Positions 1-8,186 of a stretch of 64,000 nt of DNA are shown one piece after another. The position numbers and the translations under genes were made by a program. Positions within the stretch are counted from its first letter, which is position 1. Every line of letters starts with the position of its first letter. The notes below the pieces were generated by a model. That model ran no database searches. It saw only the letters and a program-made list of their open reading frames with translations, and was not told where the DNA came from. The stretch spans positions 186,001-250,000 of the forward strand of contig CBDFNQ010000037.1 of assembly GCA_965250225.1 (NCBI GenBank), written 5' to 3'. The stretch is from CBDEUK01 sp965250225. GTDB lineage: Bacteria; Pseudomonadota; Gammaproteobacteria; Eutrophobiales; Eutrophobiaceae.

Positions 1-505
1 GATCAACTGAGTTGTCGGGTATCAGCGGAGAATTTTTTCGTTGTTGCTGTCGCCATTTTTCCAGTGCTTTGAGGCTGTCATGCCCGGTCACAGGGTTGGT
101 CGTTAACCAGTTGTCTAATTGTTCAACGTTCAAAGCTAAATCCTGTATCTGACCTTTAACAAATTCCACTCGGTCGCCACCCAGTTTAGCGGCCATCTCC
201 GGTTTGTACTTTCGTGCCAGTGCTAGCATGTCGTCATTCATATCGACACCAATGACGGAACCGTGTTCTCCTACCAGTTGTGCTGCCATATAACAGATCT
301 TACCGCTGCCTGAACCGAGATCCAGAACCTTGTCACCAGCTTGTACATAGCGCGAAGGATCACCACAACCGTAATCTTTTTCGATCATTTCTTCGGGCAA
401 CAACTTTAGTAAGGAGGTGTCGTAATCCACCGGGCAACACAGTGCCTCCTGTCGTTCTTCGGCGCCCTGTGAATAACGTTCCAGTACAGCGGCATTTTTA
501 CTCAT
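1..505 (-). CDS. ArsM-like SAM-dependent methyltransferase (3' end outside window)
   Basis: The reading frame starts at an ATG whose complement is at 503-505 and runs open to the window edge, so about 168 codons are visible and the C-terminus is missing. SAM-binding motif I is VLDLGSGSGK (residues 60-69), followed by VIGVD with the acidic residue that usually contacts the ribose. A CCPV motif near residue 23 is typical of the ArsM branch that methylates arsenite; that substrate is inferred from family resemblance only. The start overlaps the stop of the upstream desaturase-family gene (ATGAGTAA), so the two are probably translationally coupled. It could be another small-molecule methyltransferase. 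Confidence 0.75.
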   Translation of the reverse strand, partial: MSKNAAVLERYSQGAEERQEALCCPVDYDTSLLKLLPEEMIEKDYGCGDPSRYVQAGDKVLDLGSGSGKICYMAAQLVGEHGSVIGVDMNDDMLALARKYKPEMAAKLGGDRVEFVKGQIQDLALNVEQLDNWLTTNPVTGHDSLKALEKWRQQQRKNSPLIPDNSVD

Positions 506-1325
506 AGTTAATCCTCTTTTCTTCATAGCGAGTTAATTTTAAAAATGGTTGTAACAGTAATGAATGTAAATAAACAGATTCGGATTCTGGCATGTTATCC
601 AGTCCAATCGCCATTTTAGTCTGGCCATCATCGGGGTTAATAGTATAGCTTGCAAATAGGCGATCCCACCAGCTAACACTGAAACCATAGTTACTGTTAG
701 TTTCGGGTTTGTACACGGAATGATGGATGCGGTGCATGTCGGGCGTGACGATAAACCAGCGCAGGAATCGGTCGATTTTTTCCGGGATATTCGCATTGCT
801 GTGGTTGAACAGGGGAAAGACATTGAGGATCACTTCAAATATTAAGACAGCAATGACCGGCGCACCAATGATAATGACTGCTAATGCTTTTACAGCGACG
901 GACAGTATCATTTCAATGGGATGGAAACGAATGCCCGTGGTGGCATCCATATCTTTGTCGCTGTGATGTACACGATGCAAGCGCCATAACATCGGCACGT
1001 AATGAAACAGTCTGTGTTGCCAATAAATAAGACAATCGAGCAAGATGATTGAAATAATAATTACGGCATATGAATGCATTGCAAACTGATTGAAGATGCC
1101 CCACTGATTTTCTGCCGCGATTCGGGCAATATTCGTCACGACCAATAACGGCAGGCAAAAACGCAGGATCAAAGAGCTGATGAAAATTAGCCCGAGATTA
1201 TTGAATCTTCGCGACCATTTATTTGATTTCGTAGCACGCCTTGGCGCGAAGAATTGCCAGCACAGCATGAGTATTAGAGTGCCAAAAAAGGCAGACAGTC
1301 GAATAATGTTTTCATTCTCTAACAT
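498..1325 (-). CDS. Sterol desaturase / fatty acid hydroxylase family membrane protein
   Basis: A 275-residue integral membrane protein with the histidine clusters of the di-iron hydroxylase superfamily: HRLFH (104-108), HRVHH (117-121) and HRIHH (198-202), plus HPIE near 135. Hydrophobic segments at about 10-27, 45-65, 85-102 and 145-172 would place the clusters on the cytoplasmic face. Family members insert oxygen into lipids or sterols; the substrate here is unknown. It ends by overlapping the start of the ArsM-like methyltransferase by eight bases, which suggests one transcript and possibly one pathway. Confidence 0.85.
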   Translation of the reverse strand: MLENENIIRLSAFFGTLILMLCWQFFAPRRATKSNKWSRRFNNLGLIFISSLILRFCLPLLVVTNIARIAAENQWGIFNQFAMHSYAVIIISIILLDCLIYWQHRLFHYVPMLWRLHRVHHSDKDMDATTGIRFHPIEMILSVAVKALAVIIIGAPVIAVLIFEVILNVFPLFNHSNANIPEKIDRFLRWFIVTPDMHRIHHSVYKPETNSNYGFSVSWWDRLFASYTINPDDGQTKMAIGLDNMPESESVYLHSLLLQPFLKLTRYEEKRINYE

Positions 1326-1416
1326 AACGAATTACACAAGGACTTAAGAAACAGCTATTATGACAAGAGATGTCAAAAAAAGTTAGTTAAAAAACGATGT
1401 TGAAATTAGCAGCAAT

Positions 1417-2427
1417 ATGACAAACATAATAACAGGACTCTATCCCCAATCCCGTCCGAGACGATTGCGTCGAACGGTATTTCTACGTCGGCTGGTGAGT
1501 GAGAATGAGATTTCCAGCAATGATTTAATCCAGCCAATTTTTATTGTCGATGGTAAAAACCAAAAGCAGGCAGTTATTTCGATGCCTGGTGTTGAACGAA
1601 TTAGCATAGACCTGTTATTACAGGAAGCAGAATCATTATTGGAATTAGGCATTCCTGCGATGGCCTTGTTTCCTGTGATAGATGCAGGACAAAAATCAGA
1701 GGATGCAAAAGAGGCCTATAACCCAGATGGCTTGATACAACGCGCTGCCTGTGAATTAAAAAAACAGTTTCCAGAATTAGGTGTGATCACAGATGTTGCG
1801 CTCGACCCTTTTACCACGCATGGCCAGGATGGTTTGATCAATCAGGAGTGCTATGTGTTGAATGATGAAACGGTAGAGGTATTGGTAAAGCAGGCAGTAT
1901 CACATGCCGATGCGGGTGCTGATATCGTTGCACCCTCCGACATGATGGATGGTCGCGTTGCTGCCATACGAACAGCACTTGAAGCCGCTGGTCATATTCA
2001 TACTTGTATTCTTGCCTATGCAGCGAAATATGCATCAAGTTTTTATGGGCCTTTTCGTGACGCCGTGGGTTCGGCTGCAAATCTGGCTGGTGCAGATAAA
2101 TATACCTACCAAATGGATCCAGCTAACAGTGATGAAGCCTTGAAAGAAATCGCACTGGATATCCTGGAAGGTGCTGACATTGTTATGGTGAAACCGGGTT
2201 TGCCGTATCTTGATATTATCCATCGAGTTAAGGCTGAGTTTAAGGCCCCTACCTTTGCATATCATGTTAGTGGTGAATACGCGATGATAAAAGCTGCCGC
2301 ACAAAACGGTTGGCTGGATGAAAAGAATGTGGTGATGGAATCGATGTTATCTCTTAAACGTGCTGGCGCCGATGCGATTCTCACCTATTATGCCAAAGAT
2401 GTTGCACAGTGGTTGGCGGCTGATTAA
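1417..2427 (+). CDS. hemB: Delta-aminolevulinic acid dehydratase (porphobilinogen synthase)
   Basis: Cytoplasmic enzyme that condenses two 5-aminolevulinates into porphobilinogen for heme synthesis. At 336 residues it has full family length. Both active-site lysines are visible: K204 in YAAKYASSFYGPFRDA and K259 in MVKPGLPY. Where zinc-type enzymes carry a cysteine triad, this protein has ALDPFTTHGQDG (about 128-139), the cysteine-free arrangement of the Pseudomonas-type magnesium-dependent enzymes. The gene is divergent from the desaturase-family gene, and hemH lies about 9 kb further on. Identification is secure. Confidence 0.97.
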   Translation: MTNIITGLYPQSRPRRLRRTVFLRRLVSENEISSNDLIQPIFIVDGKNQKQAVISMPGVERISIDLLLQEAESLLELGIPAMALFPVIDAGQKSEDAKEAYNPDGLIQRAACELKKQFPELGVITDVALDPFTTHGQDGLINQECYVLNDETVEVLVKQAVSHADAGADIVAPSDMMDGRVAAIRTALEAAGHIHTCILAYAAKYASSFYGPFRDAVGSAANLAGADKYTYQMDPANSDEALKEIALDILEGADIVMVKPGLPYLDIIHRVKAEFKAPTFAYHVSGEYAMIKAAAQNGWLDEKNVVMESMLSLKRAGADAILTYYAKDVAQWLAAD

Positions 2428-2467
2428 ACATATAATTTTTAACACCTCATAAAAAAGAAGGGTAACC

Positions 2468-3022
2468 ATGAATAAATTATTTAGCTTTAAACTTTGCTTT
2501 GGAATGATGGCACTTTCATTACTTGTGGCATGTGACCAGTTGGGATCTGAATTACAGGAAGTGTTGGGAAGTGAAGCAGAGGAAGTCAATTTTTTAAATG
2601 GATCTTTTTCAGTTATAAAGCCAGCAAGTTGGTCAAAGATGGATGATCTGAATAATGAAGCTGATTTGCAAATGGGTAATTATTCTAAAGAGGCTTATGC
2701 TGTTATTTTAACTGAAAGCAAACTGGATTTTGATGAGATAACAATGCAAGGCCATAGTGATTTGACAAGGGTTTTCCTGGAAGAAAGCCTGGAAAATTAT
2801 CAAGCATCTGAACCTGAAGTCATCAATGTAGGAAACTTTCAGGCCCTGCGTTATCGTTTGTCTGGAAGTTTCGATGGGATAAAAATAGTTTACTGGCATG
2901 TGACATTAGAGACCAAGGATCATTTCCACCAGGTACTACTCTGGAGTTTGCCGTCAAAGTTTTCTGACAACGAAGCAGATTTCAATTCAGTGATTCAATC
3001 ATTTAAAGTTATTAAGCAATGA
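2468..3022 (+). CDS. Hypothetical lipoprotein
   Basis: A 184-residue protein with a lipoprotein signal peptide: a short basic start, a hydrophobic core and lipobox LLVAC with the acylated cysteine at about residue 22. The next residue is aspartate, which in enterobacterial rules signals retention in the inner membrane. The mature part (NGSFSVIKPASWSKM and onward) resembles small periplasmic proteins that describe stress-induced or user-of-unknown-function folds, but I recognise no specific family. It follows hemB after 40 bases with a GAAGGG ribosome binding site, so it may share the hemB transcript. It ends before a strong hairpin. Confidence 0.7.
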   Translation: MNKLFSFKLCFGMMALSLLVACDQLGSELQEVLGSEAEEVNFLNGSFSVIKPASWSKMDDLNNEADLQMGNYSKEAYAVILTESKLDFDEITMQGHSDLTRVFLEESLENYQASEPEVINVGNFQALRYRLSGSFDGIKIVYWHVTLETKDHFHQVLLWSLPSKFSDNEADFNSVIQSFKVIKQ

Positions 3023-3055
3023 GCAGATAGAATCCTGAAAAAGAGTCGAATAGAT

Positions 3056-3100
3056 GGGGCAGATTTATTATTAAGGATTAAATAAATCTGCCCCTTTATT
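3056..3100 (+). terminator. Rho-independent terminator after the lipoprotein gene
   Basis: A perfect 14-bp inverted repeat (arm GGGGCAGATTTATT at 3056-3069, complement at 3081-3094) with an 11-base loop, followed by a T-rich run. It sits between convergent genes and may stop transcription from both sides. Confidence 0.7.
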
Positions 3101-3872
3101 TTTTCCAACGGATCTCCAGAGCTGTTGCCTTACCAACCGTTACATACTTCAGTCCTTTCGGCATAACTGATTTATCTTCAGCCAGTGGAATGGTTCCTCC
3201 CATGAGCTCGGCTTTTTTCTGTGGAAAAAGTGGATTACGTTCCGGTTCTGCGTAACCGATTGGATAGATAGGCAAGTTTGTTGCGAGATCATATTTATCA
3301 CTCGCCCCTAATGTGTGCAGCATTTCATGGGCAATGACAAAATTATTTGTCGCGTTGGCTTTCTTGCTGGAAAAGGCGTTTACAATGCCCAGCATGCCTT
3401 TTTGTAATCCTAATGAATGGGCAACCCGTGAGGTGGTGTTTGGATCAAAATAACGCACAAAAATTTGGATATCTTCTGGGCCATCAAAATTATCATTACT
3501 CCAGGCCCAATAGCGTAGTTTCAGACTCCATAACATCACCGACAGGACATTGCCGTTTTTAGGTGGTAACGGCGGTTGTGTATACAGCTGTTTTGATAGA
3601 TAAATAGAAATGGGTTTGTTTACTTTAACAGAATAGTGTTTTGCTTCACGTTTTATGAACCTTTCGATAGGTGTAAAGGTCTCTGTAGTTAACGATTTGA
3701 TATAATTCCGAGTTGCTTCGCCGCCATCGCCATTGATGGGATAGACAACCACCCAAAGTGGGTCGTTCCAGTCGGTTGAGCGAGCACGGGTTAAATACTC
3801 ACCTCCTGCAACGGCAAGTAACAGAATTAATAAAGTCAGGATACGAATATTTTTGATTAGGCCACCAGCCAC
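3096..3872 (-). CDS. Membrane-anchored putative zinc metalloprotease
   Basis: The start chosen is a GTG at 3872, seven bases after an AAGGA ribosome binding site; the same frame is open far upstream but would run across the divergent gene. This gives 258 residues with one hydrophobic N-terminal segment (about 10-24) and then an exported domain. HEMLH at 182-186 followed by TLGASDKYD matches the HExxHxxGxxD zinc signature of metzincin-like peptidases, with an aspartate as possible third ligand. Substrate and family are not recognised. It is divergent from an exported methyltransferase-like protein, with both starts within about 50 bases. Confidence 0.7.
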   Translation of the reverse strand: MAGGLIKNIRILTLLILLLAVAGGEYLTRARSTDWNDPLWVVVYPINGDGGEATRNYIKSLTTETFTPIERFIKREAKHYSVKVNKPISIYLSKQLYTQPPLPPKNGNVLSVMLWSLKLRYWAWSNDNFDGPEDIQIFVRYFDPNTTSRVAHSLGLQKGMLGIVNAFSSKKANATNNFVIAHEMLHTLGASDKYDLATNLPIYPIGYAEPERNPLFPQKKAELMGGTIPLAEDKSVMPKGLKYVTVGKATALEIRWKK

Positions 3873-3885
3873 GGAATTTTCCTTA

Positions 3886-3891
3886 TATAAT
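3886..3891 (+). promoter_or_regulatory. Probable -10 element in the divergent promoter region
   Basis: A perfect TATAAT lies about 34 bases before the ATG at 3925, in the only gap between two divergent starts (3873-3924). No good -35 hexamer is visible 17 bases upstream, so the assignment is tentative. Confidence 0.35.
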
Positions 3892-3924
3892 GAAAACCGT
3901 AATAATTTAACAAAGGTATCTACT

Positions 3925-4776
3925 ATGATCACGCTTTCCCGAAACATTGTCATTTTTTTTCTGGGGGTTTTCGTTATTAACACACCGCTTATTGCTGCTG
4001 ATCCGGGTAAATTTATTGACGATGCCCTGTTGGGATCGCATAGAGATATAGAGAACCGCAAACGTGACACTTTCAGGCATCCAAAAGAAACGTTACAATT
4101 TTTTGGGTTACAAACGTATATGACAGTGGTTGAAATATGGCCAGCCCGTGGTTGGTATTCTGAGGTGCTGGCACCGGTTATGCGCGTAGAAGGCGAGTTA
4201 TACCTTGCAGGTTTTTCACTCTCAGCACGTAAGACACCTGAGTGGCGTAAAAAAATGCAGGGGGAATATCTTGATAAATTAGTGAAAGACCCTGGCATCT
4301 ATGACCGTGCAAATATTTCTGAATTATCTGTGCCTGAAAGCACTGAAATAGCCCCTGCCGGAACGGCCGACATGGTGCTTACTTTTCGCAATGTCCATAA
4401 TTGGATGAAAGGCGATTATGCCGAAGAGATGTTTAATGTTTTTGCGCGCGCGTTAAAACCGGGCGGCATTCTAGGCGTGGTTGAACATCGGGCAGAATTT
4501 GGTACTTCCCTCGATGATATGATCAAAAGTGGTTATGTTACTGAAGAACATGTTATTGCATTGGCAGAAAAAGCAGGCTTTGTTTTTATGACGAGAACAG
4601 ACCTTAATGCCAACAGCAATGATACAAAAGATCATCCGGCAGGTGTCTGGACATTACCGCCAACATTGCGTTTATGTAAGTCTATGGAAGACGAAAGTGA
4701 GAAAAATAGTTGTGATGAAAAATATACGGCTATAGGCGAATCTGATCGTATGACTCTTAAATTCAGAAAGTGGTAA
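3925..4776 (+). CDS. Exported class I SAM methyltransferase-like protein
   Basis: The ATG at 3925 is preferred over the longer open frame because it begins a clean signal peptide (ITLSRNIVIFFLGVFVINTP, cleavage near the AAD) and has AAAGG upstream; this gives 283 residues. The mature part keeps a methyltransferase outline: VVEIWPARGWYSEVLAPVM as a degenerate motif I, then ADMVLTFRNVHNW and ALKPGGILGVVEH as motifs IV and post-IV. Related exported proteins occur in many proteobacteria, but the role of a SAM fold outside the cytoplasm is unclear. The motif I glycines are partly replaced, so it may bind another ligand. Confidence 0.75.
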   Translation: MITLSRNIVIFFLGVFVINTPLIAADPGKFIDDALLGSHRDIENRKRDTFRHPKETLQFFGLQTYMTVVEIWPARGWYSEVLAPVMRVEGELYLAGFSLSARKTPEWRKKMQGEYLDKLVKDPGIYDRANISELSVPESTEIAPAGTADMVLTFRNVHNWMKGDYAEEMFNVFARALKPGGILGVVEHRAEFGTSLDDMIKSGYVTEEHVIALAEKAGFVFMTRTDLNANSNDTKDHPAGVWTLPPTLRLCKSMEDESEKNSCDEKYTAIGESDRMTLKFRKW

Positions 4777-4828
4777 TTGAGGAAACTTAGACTAAGTCAG
4801 TGTTTCTTGTGGCACAGGGCGGTGCTAC

Positions 4829-4859
4829 CATTTTCAATAATTTATCGTTATTGAAAATG
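4829..4859. terminator. Inverted repeat between convergent genes
   Basis: A perfect 12-bp AT-rich repeat (CATTTTCAATAA and its complement) with a 7-base loop. There is no tight T-run on either side, so it is only a candidate terminator for the convergent genes at 4776 and 4936. Confidence 0.4.
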
Positions 4860-4935
4860 TGAGAAAATTAAAAATCGCATTTTTTAGTTTTCGCCCTCTG
4901 ACAAGTCATGAACAGACTTGTTCACAATTTTTTAA

Positions 4936-5871
4936 CTATTCCCATTCAAGTTCTGAAAACGCTTTAGTAACATTTCGTTTATGATGTTGTTCGTGTAATT
5001 GCCATTGTAATTTTTCTTCTTTACCGGTTTCACTAACGATGTCTTCCATGAATGCACCTTCCTCAATTTTATTTCTTATATTGGTCAACAGAAAATTTAA
5101 ATAAGTTTTTTCAGCCTGTATTCCTTCGGGCCATTCGACGACTGGCCCATGTCCAGGAACAACGCGATCATAGTGTTGTGTTTCCAGTTCATCGATGACA
5201 CCTAGCCAGCCTTTTAAACTGCCATCGAAGGAAGGAATACGTTCAACAAACAGTAAATCAGAAAGCCAAAGCGTATTGGTTTTTTTATCCAGAACTGTCA
5301 AGTCTGCTCCACTGTGTGCTGAAGGGTGTGACTGTAATTCCAGAGATCTGCCACCGAGATCCAGCTGCAATGTCTTTTCAACCAGAATGGTCGGTGAAAT
5401 GATGCCTTCATCATTTGCATATTTACCCAGGTCGGTTGCATATTCTGTCAGGAAGAATTCACGGTTTGATTCCATGGCCTCGGCGAGATTAGCATGGCCG
5501 ACAAATTCTGTTTTGTCTGTTTTAAAAACTGCATTGCCGAGTACATGATCAAAATGGACGTGGGTATTGATCACATAACACACTGGTTTATCGGAAACGG
5601 ATCGAATCGCCTGTTTGAGTTGGTCGGCAATATTGACGGAACCGCCCGTATCAATTACGGCGATGCAATTTTCACCAATAATGAATCCGATATTCGCAAT
5701 ATCATCATGTTGGGGGTGATCGAATGTGACATGAATACCTGAATGAAGATAAACTCCCTCTGCTATCTCTGTTAGATTAAATTCACTGTCTGGCGCGGAA
5801 GCCATGAGATTTTCTGAAATAAACAAGATTAGGATGATGAAAACAGAGAATCTAGGGTTTAGTCTTTTCAT
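4936..5871 (-). CDS. Exported MBL-fold metallo-hydrolase (quinoprotein-relay type)
   Basis: A 311-residue protein with a signal peptide (FIILILFISENLMASA) and a metallo-beta-lactamase fold. The zinc motif HVHFDH is at 104-109, a further ligand region is HPSAHSGAD, and the TNTLWLSDLLF and VVPGHGP segments follow in the expected order. The stretch ERIPSFDGSLKGWLGVIDEL resembles exported MBL proteins annotated near PQQ enzymes ('quinoprotein relay system'), but no quinoprotein gene is nearby, so that link is weak. Substrate unknown. Confidence 0.8.
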   Translation of the reverse strand: MKRLNPRFSVFIILILFISENLMASAPDSEFNLTEIAEGVYLHSGIHVTFDHPQHDDIANIGFIIGENCIAVIDTGGSVNIADQLKQAIRSVSDKPVCYVINTHVHFDHVLGNAVFKTDKTEFVGHANLAEAMESNREFFLTEYATDLGKYANDEGIISPTILVEKTLQLDLGGRSLELQSHPSAHSGADLTVLDKKTNTLWLSDLLFVERIPSFDGSLKGWLGVIDELETQHYDRVVPGHGPVVEWPEGIQAEKTYLNFLLTNIRNKIEEGAFMEDIVSETGKEEKLQWQLHEQHHKRNVTKAFSELEWE

Positions 5872-5987
5872 AAAATTTAGCTTATCTAATAGTTAATGTT
5901 TTTTATCGAAAATAAATTTCAAGTATAGATCGGTATTTAATTGTGTGAAACGAACATTATTTGATGCCTGGTGGTTAATATAACTAT

Positions 5988-6009
5988 AAATAGTACTTAA
6001 GTACTATTT
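5988..6009. promoter_or_regulatory. Perfect 22-bp palindrome, candidate operator
   Basis: The half-site AAATAGTACTT is followed immediately by its exact complement, with no spacer. It lies in the divergent gap between the exported MBL hydrolase (start 5871) and the heme-binding-family gene (start 6112). A dimeric repressor site is the simplest reading; no regulator gene is adjacent. Confidence 0.5.
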
Positions 6010-6111
6010 GACTGAATAGAGACATAAGTGATAATTGTTTCACTTGTGACACGACTCCAAAATCGATTAGCAGTTTATGCTTTACACCTAATAACCAGGG
6101 AGAGAAATATT

Positions 6112-6906
6112 ATGTATCATTCAAAAAAGACATTTATATCTACAGCAATTGCCATGGTTGCTGCTTTATCATTGCCAGAGGTTTCTTTAGCAACGGGCGG
6201 TCATTCTGGTCAAAATAGCTGCGAACAATTGCCAGGTTACCATGAACTCAGAAGTGCTTTGCAGGCTGTTGCGCCTGATGCCGCTATCAATGGTGGTCTT
6301 GATCTGGAAATGTGGGGAACGGTCGTGAATCGGGATGGTGTGGTTTGTGCTGTTGTGAGAACAGGTTCTCATCGTGGCGATCAATGGCCAGGTAGCCGGG
6401 TGATTTCTGCGCAAAAAGCCAATACTGCCAACTCATTCAGTTTGCCAGGTTTGGCCTTATCAACGGCAAATTTATTTTCAGCCGTACAACCGGGTGGCAG
6501 TTTATTCGGTTTAGCGGATAGTAATCCGGTCGATACCAAAGTGGCGTATCGTGGTAACGCTAAAAAATACGGTACCCGTAGGGATCCCATGGTTGGAGGG
6601 AAAATCGGTGGCGTGAATGTCTTCGGTGGCGGTTTGGCACTTTATAACAGTGAAGGTGAATTGTTAGGCGCTATCGGTGTTAGTGGTGATACCTCATGTG
6701 CGGATCATAATGTTGCCTGGAGAACGCGAGACCTGCTTGAACTCGATTATGTTCCGGCCGGTGTTGCTGTCAATGGTGATGATGACATTATTTTTGATAT
6801 CACAGCGAATCCAGACGGTGGTGTGGGAGTCAGTGCCAGTGGTTTTGGTCACGCAGGGTGTTTGAACACGGCTCCTCCTCCATCAGATACTTTCCCGACT
6901 AACTAG
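6112..6906 (+). CDS. Exported heme-binding protein, GlcG/HbpS family
   Basis: The ATG at 6112 gives a clean signal peptide (KKTFISTAIAMVAALSLP, cleavage near SLATG) after a GGGAGAG ribosome binding site, making 264 residues. The mature protein shows the GlcG/HbpS (DUF336) pattern: a long N-terminal helix with paired conserved segments RVISAQKANTANSFS, VQPGGSLFGLADSNPV, and a glycine-rich VNVFGGGLALYNSEGELLGAIGVSGD. Family members bind heme or small organic acids; which applies here cannot be decided. A 22-bp palindrome lies about 100 bases upstream. Confidence 0.8.
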   Translation: MYHSKKTFISTAIAMVAALSLPEVSLATGGHSGQNSCEQLPGYHELRSALQAVAPDAAINGGLDLEMWGTVVNRDGVVCAVVRTGSHRGDQWPGSRVISAQKANTANSFSLPGLALSTANLFSAVQPGGSLFGLADSNPVDTKVAYRGNAKKYGTRRDPMVGGKIGGVNVFGGGLALYNSEGELLGAIGVSGDTSCADHNVAWRTRDLLELDYVPAGVAVNGDDDIIFDITANPDGGVGVSASGFGHAGCLNTAPPPSDTFPTN

Positions 6907-6930
6907 ATTATAATTTTTGTTATATTTCAA

Positions 6931-6957
6931 AAGTCCTGTGTAGACAGGGCTTTTTTT
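6931..6957 (+). terminator. Rho-independent terminator
   Basis: Hairpin AAGTCCTGT / ACAGGGCTT with a 4-base loop followed by seven T residues, 24 bases after the heme-binding-family gene. Confidence 0.75.
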
Positions 6958-6991
6958 ATGGCTGCAAGAAAACGAATGATCAGACATTGAG

Positions 6992-7339
6992 TCAATTTTT
7001 TTTCTCAAGGATCTCATTTTTAAACGTAATGCCAGTCCAACCCGTTTTCATAAAATTTCGTATGTTTTTATGAGAATCAGAAAAAGGGTTTAACAGGACA
7101 TCCTCACGATAATATTTTCCAAAACAGGCAAGCGTTTGCATTGCTGCCAAATCATGTAAGCGGGCGAAGAAAAATATCTTGCAAGAGCCCTCGTTAGTGC
7201 CAGTTTCATTGACCAATGTATCATTGATAAATGTTCCTGGTGTATAGTAGTAATTGCCCTCTATCATCGCTATGGTATCTTTAAATTCGATCGATTCGGG
7301 AGAAGTATTAATTTTCTCGATAAATTGTTCCAGATTCAT
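6992..7339 (-). CDS. HopJ-family protein
   Basis: A 115-residue acidic protein matching the HopJ family (PF08888) throughout: FKDTIAMIEGNYYYTP near the start, NEGSCKIFFFARLH in the middle and CFGKYYREDVLLNP toward the end. The name comes from a Pseudomonas type III effector, but the family is widespread in free-living gammaproteobacteria and algae, and no secretion genes are present here. A general cytoplasmic function is more likely and is unknown. The start is divergent from the next gene with a gap of only 19 bases. Confidence 0.8.
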   Translation of the reverse strand: MNLEQFIEKINTSPESIEFKDTIAMIEGNYYYTPGTFINDTLVNETGTNEGSCKIFFFARLHDLAAMQTLACFGKYYREDVLLNPFSDSHKNIRNFMKTGWTGITFKNEILEKKN

Positions 7340-7358
7340 TGTTATAGAGTGTATTTGA

Positions 7359-7715
7359 ATGAAACGATATATTACATTTTTTTTATTCTTTGTTGTTACT
7401 CAAATCTCATTAAGTCATGCCAACAATCATGCCGAGGGCCCAACCGGAAATGATTTACTTAAGGCATGTCAGGCAGTTTTGACGGCAGAGAATGATGAGA
7501 TCGATGCTATGTTATGTCACTGGTATACTACACCCTGTGATTGTGATCATCTGGGTACAAATATTCCAAGGGTTTGTTTACCGTCAGGTGTTGATGAAAT
7601 TCATCTGGCTAAATTGATTGTTGACCAGCTGAACAACAATCAGGCTCTTAAAACAGAAAATGCAACTTATGCTGCGAATACCATACTGGAGAAATATTAT
7701 CCCTGTGATGAATAA
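7359..7715 (+). CDS. Exported Rap1a/Tai-like small cysteine-rich protein
   Basis: A 118-residue protein with a signal peptide (ITFFLFFVVTQISLSHA) and six cysteines. The order LLKAC, a middle CHWY and CDC pair, VCLPSGVD, then LAKLIVDQLNNNQ and a C-terminal YYPCDE fits the Rap1a/Tai immunity fold, in which disulfides staple a helical protein. In Serratia, Rap1a neutralises a type VI effector, but many homologues stand alone as here, so an immunity role is not supported by context. It ends two bases before the SlyD-like frame. Confidence 0.6.
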   Translation: MKRYITFFLFFVVTQISLSHANNHAEGPTGNDLLKACQAVLTAENDEIDAMLCHWYTTPCDCDHLGTNIPRVCLPSGVDEIHLAKLIVDQLNNNQALKTENATYAANTILEKYYPCDE

Positions 7716-7717
7716 TT

Positions 7718-8152
7718 GTGGGGTGCCGTGTGCAAATAGAAGATACAAAAGACAGTGATCCTGTTGCTTATTTACATGGACACAGCAATATGCCAATCGG
7801 TGTAGAAAGAGGGCTATTGGGCAAACAGGAAGGTGATGAATTTTCTCTCACCGTTCTACCTGAACAAGCTTATGGCCTGTTATTACAAGATACCGTACAA
7901 CGTGTTCCATTAAAGCATTTACAAACATATGGAAAACCCGTGGTTGGAGATATTGCTCAGGTTCACACAGAGAGTGTGAAAAAACAGGTTGTTATCATGA
8001 AGCTTGGAAAATTTAATGCCGATGTGGATTTTAATCATCCTCTGGCAGGCAAGACCTTACTGTTTGATATTGAGGTTGTATCAGTCAGGGATGCGACCCC
8101 GGAGGAGTTGTCACACGGTCATGCGCATGGTGAGGGTGGGCATCATCACTAA
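7718..8152 (+). CDS. slyD: SlyD-type FKBP prolyl isomerase, N-terminally truncated
   Basis: The frame encodes most of a SlyD-type peptidyl-prolyl isomerase: EDTKDSDPVAYLHGHSNMP (FKBP core), the insert-in-flap region EGDEFSLTVLPEQAYG, NHPLAGKTLLFDIEVVSV, and a metal-binding tail HGHAHGEGGHHH. Normal members begin with about 20 more residues forming the first FKBP strand. Here the sequence upstream belongs to the Rap1a-like gene, whose stop is two bases before the first usable GTG. Either the protein is shortened or the gene is a remnant joined to its neighbour by a deletion. Confidence 0.7.
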   Translation: MGCRVQIEDTKDSDPVAYLHGHSNMPIGVERGLLGKQEGDEFSLTVLPEQAYGLLLQDTVQRVPLKHLQTYGKPVVGDIAQVHTESVKKQVVIMKLGKFNADVDFNHPLAGKTLLFDIEVVSVRDATPEELSHGHAHGEGGHHH

Positions 8153-8186
8153 AAAAGGACAATCTTTTTTGGACTGTTCAATAAAA

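Noticed and set aside
3873..4298. N-terminal extension of the HExxH metalloprotease frame
   Set aside because: The extension lies antisense to the methyltransferase gene, has no protein-like composition, and a GTG with a good ribosome binding site gives a normal membrane anchor.
6992..7339. HopJ as a type III secretion effector
   Set aside because: No secretion genes are present and the family is common in free-living bacteria; the name is historical.
7359..7715. Rap1a-like gene as a type VI immunity protein
   Set aside because: No effector or type VI gene lies near; only the fold is supported.
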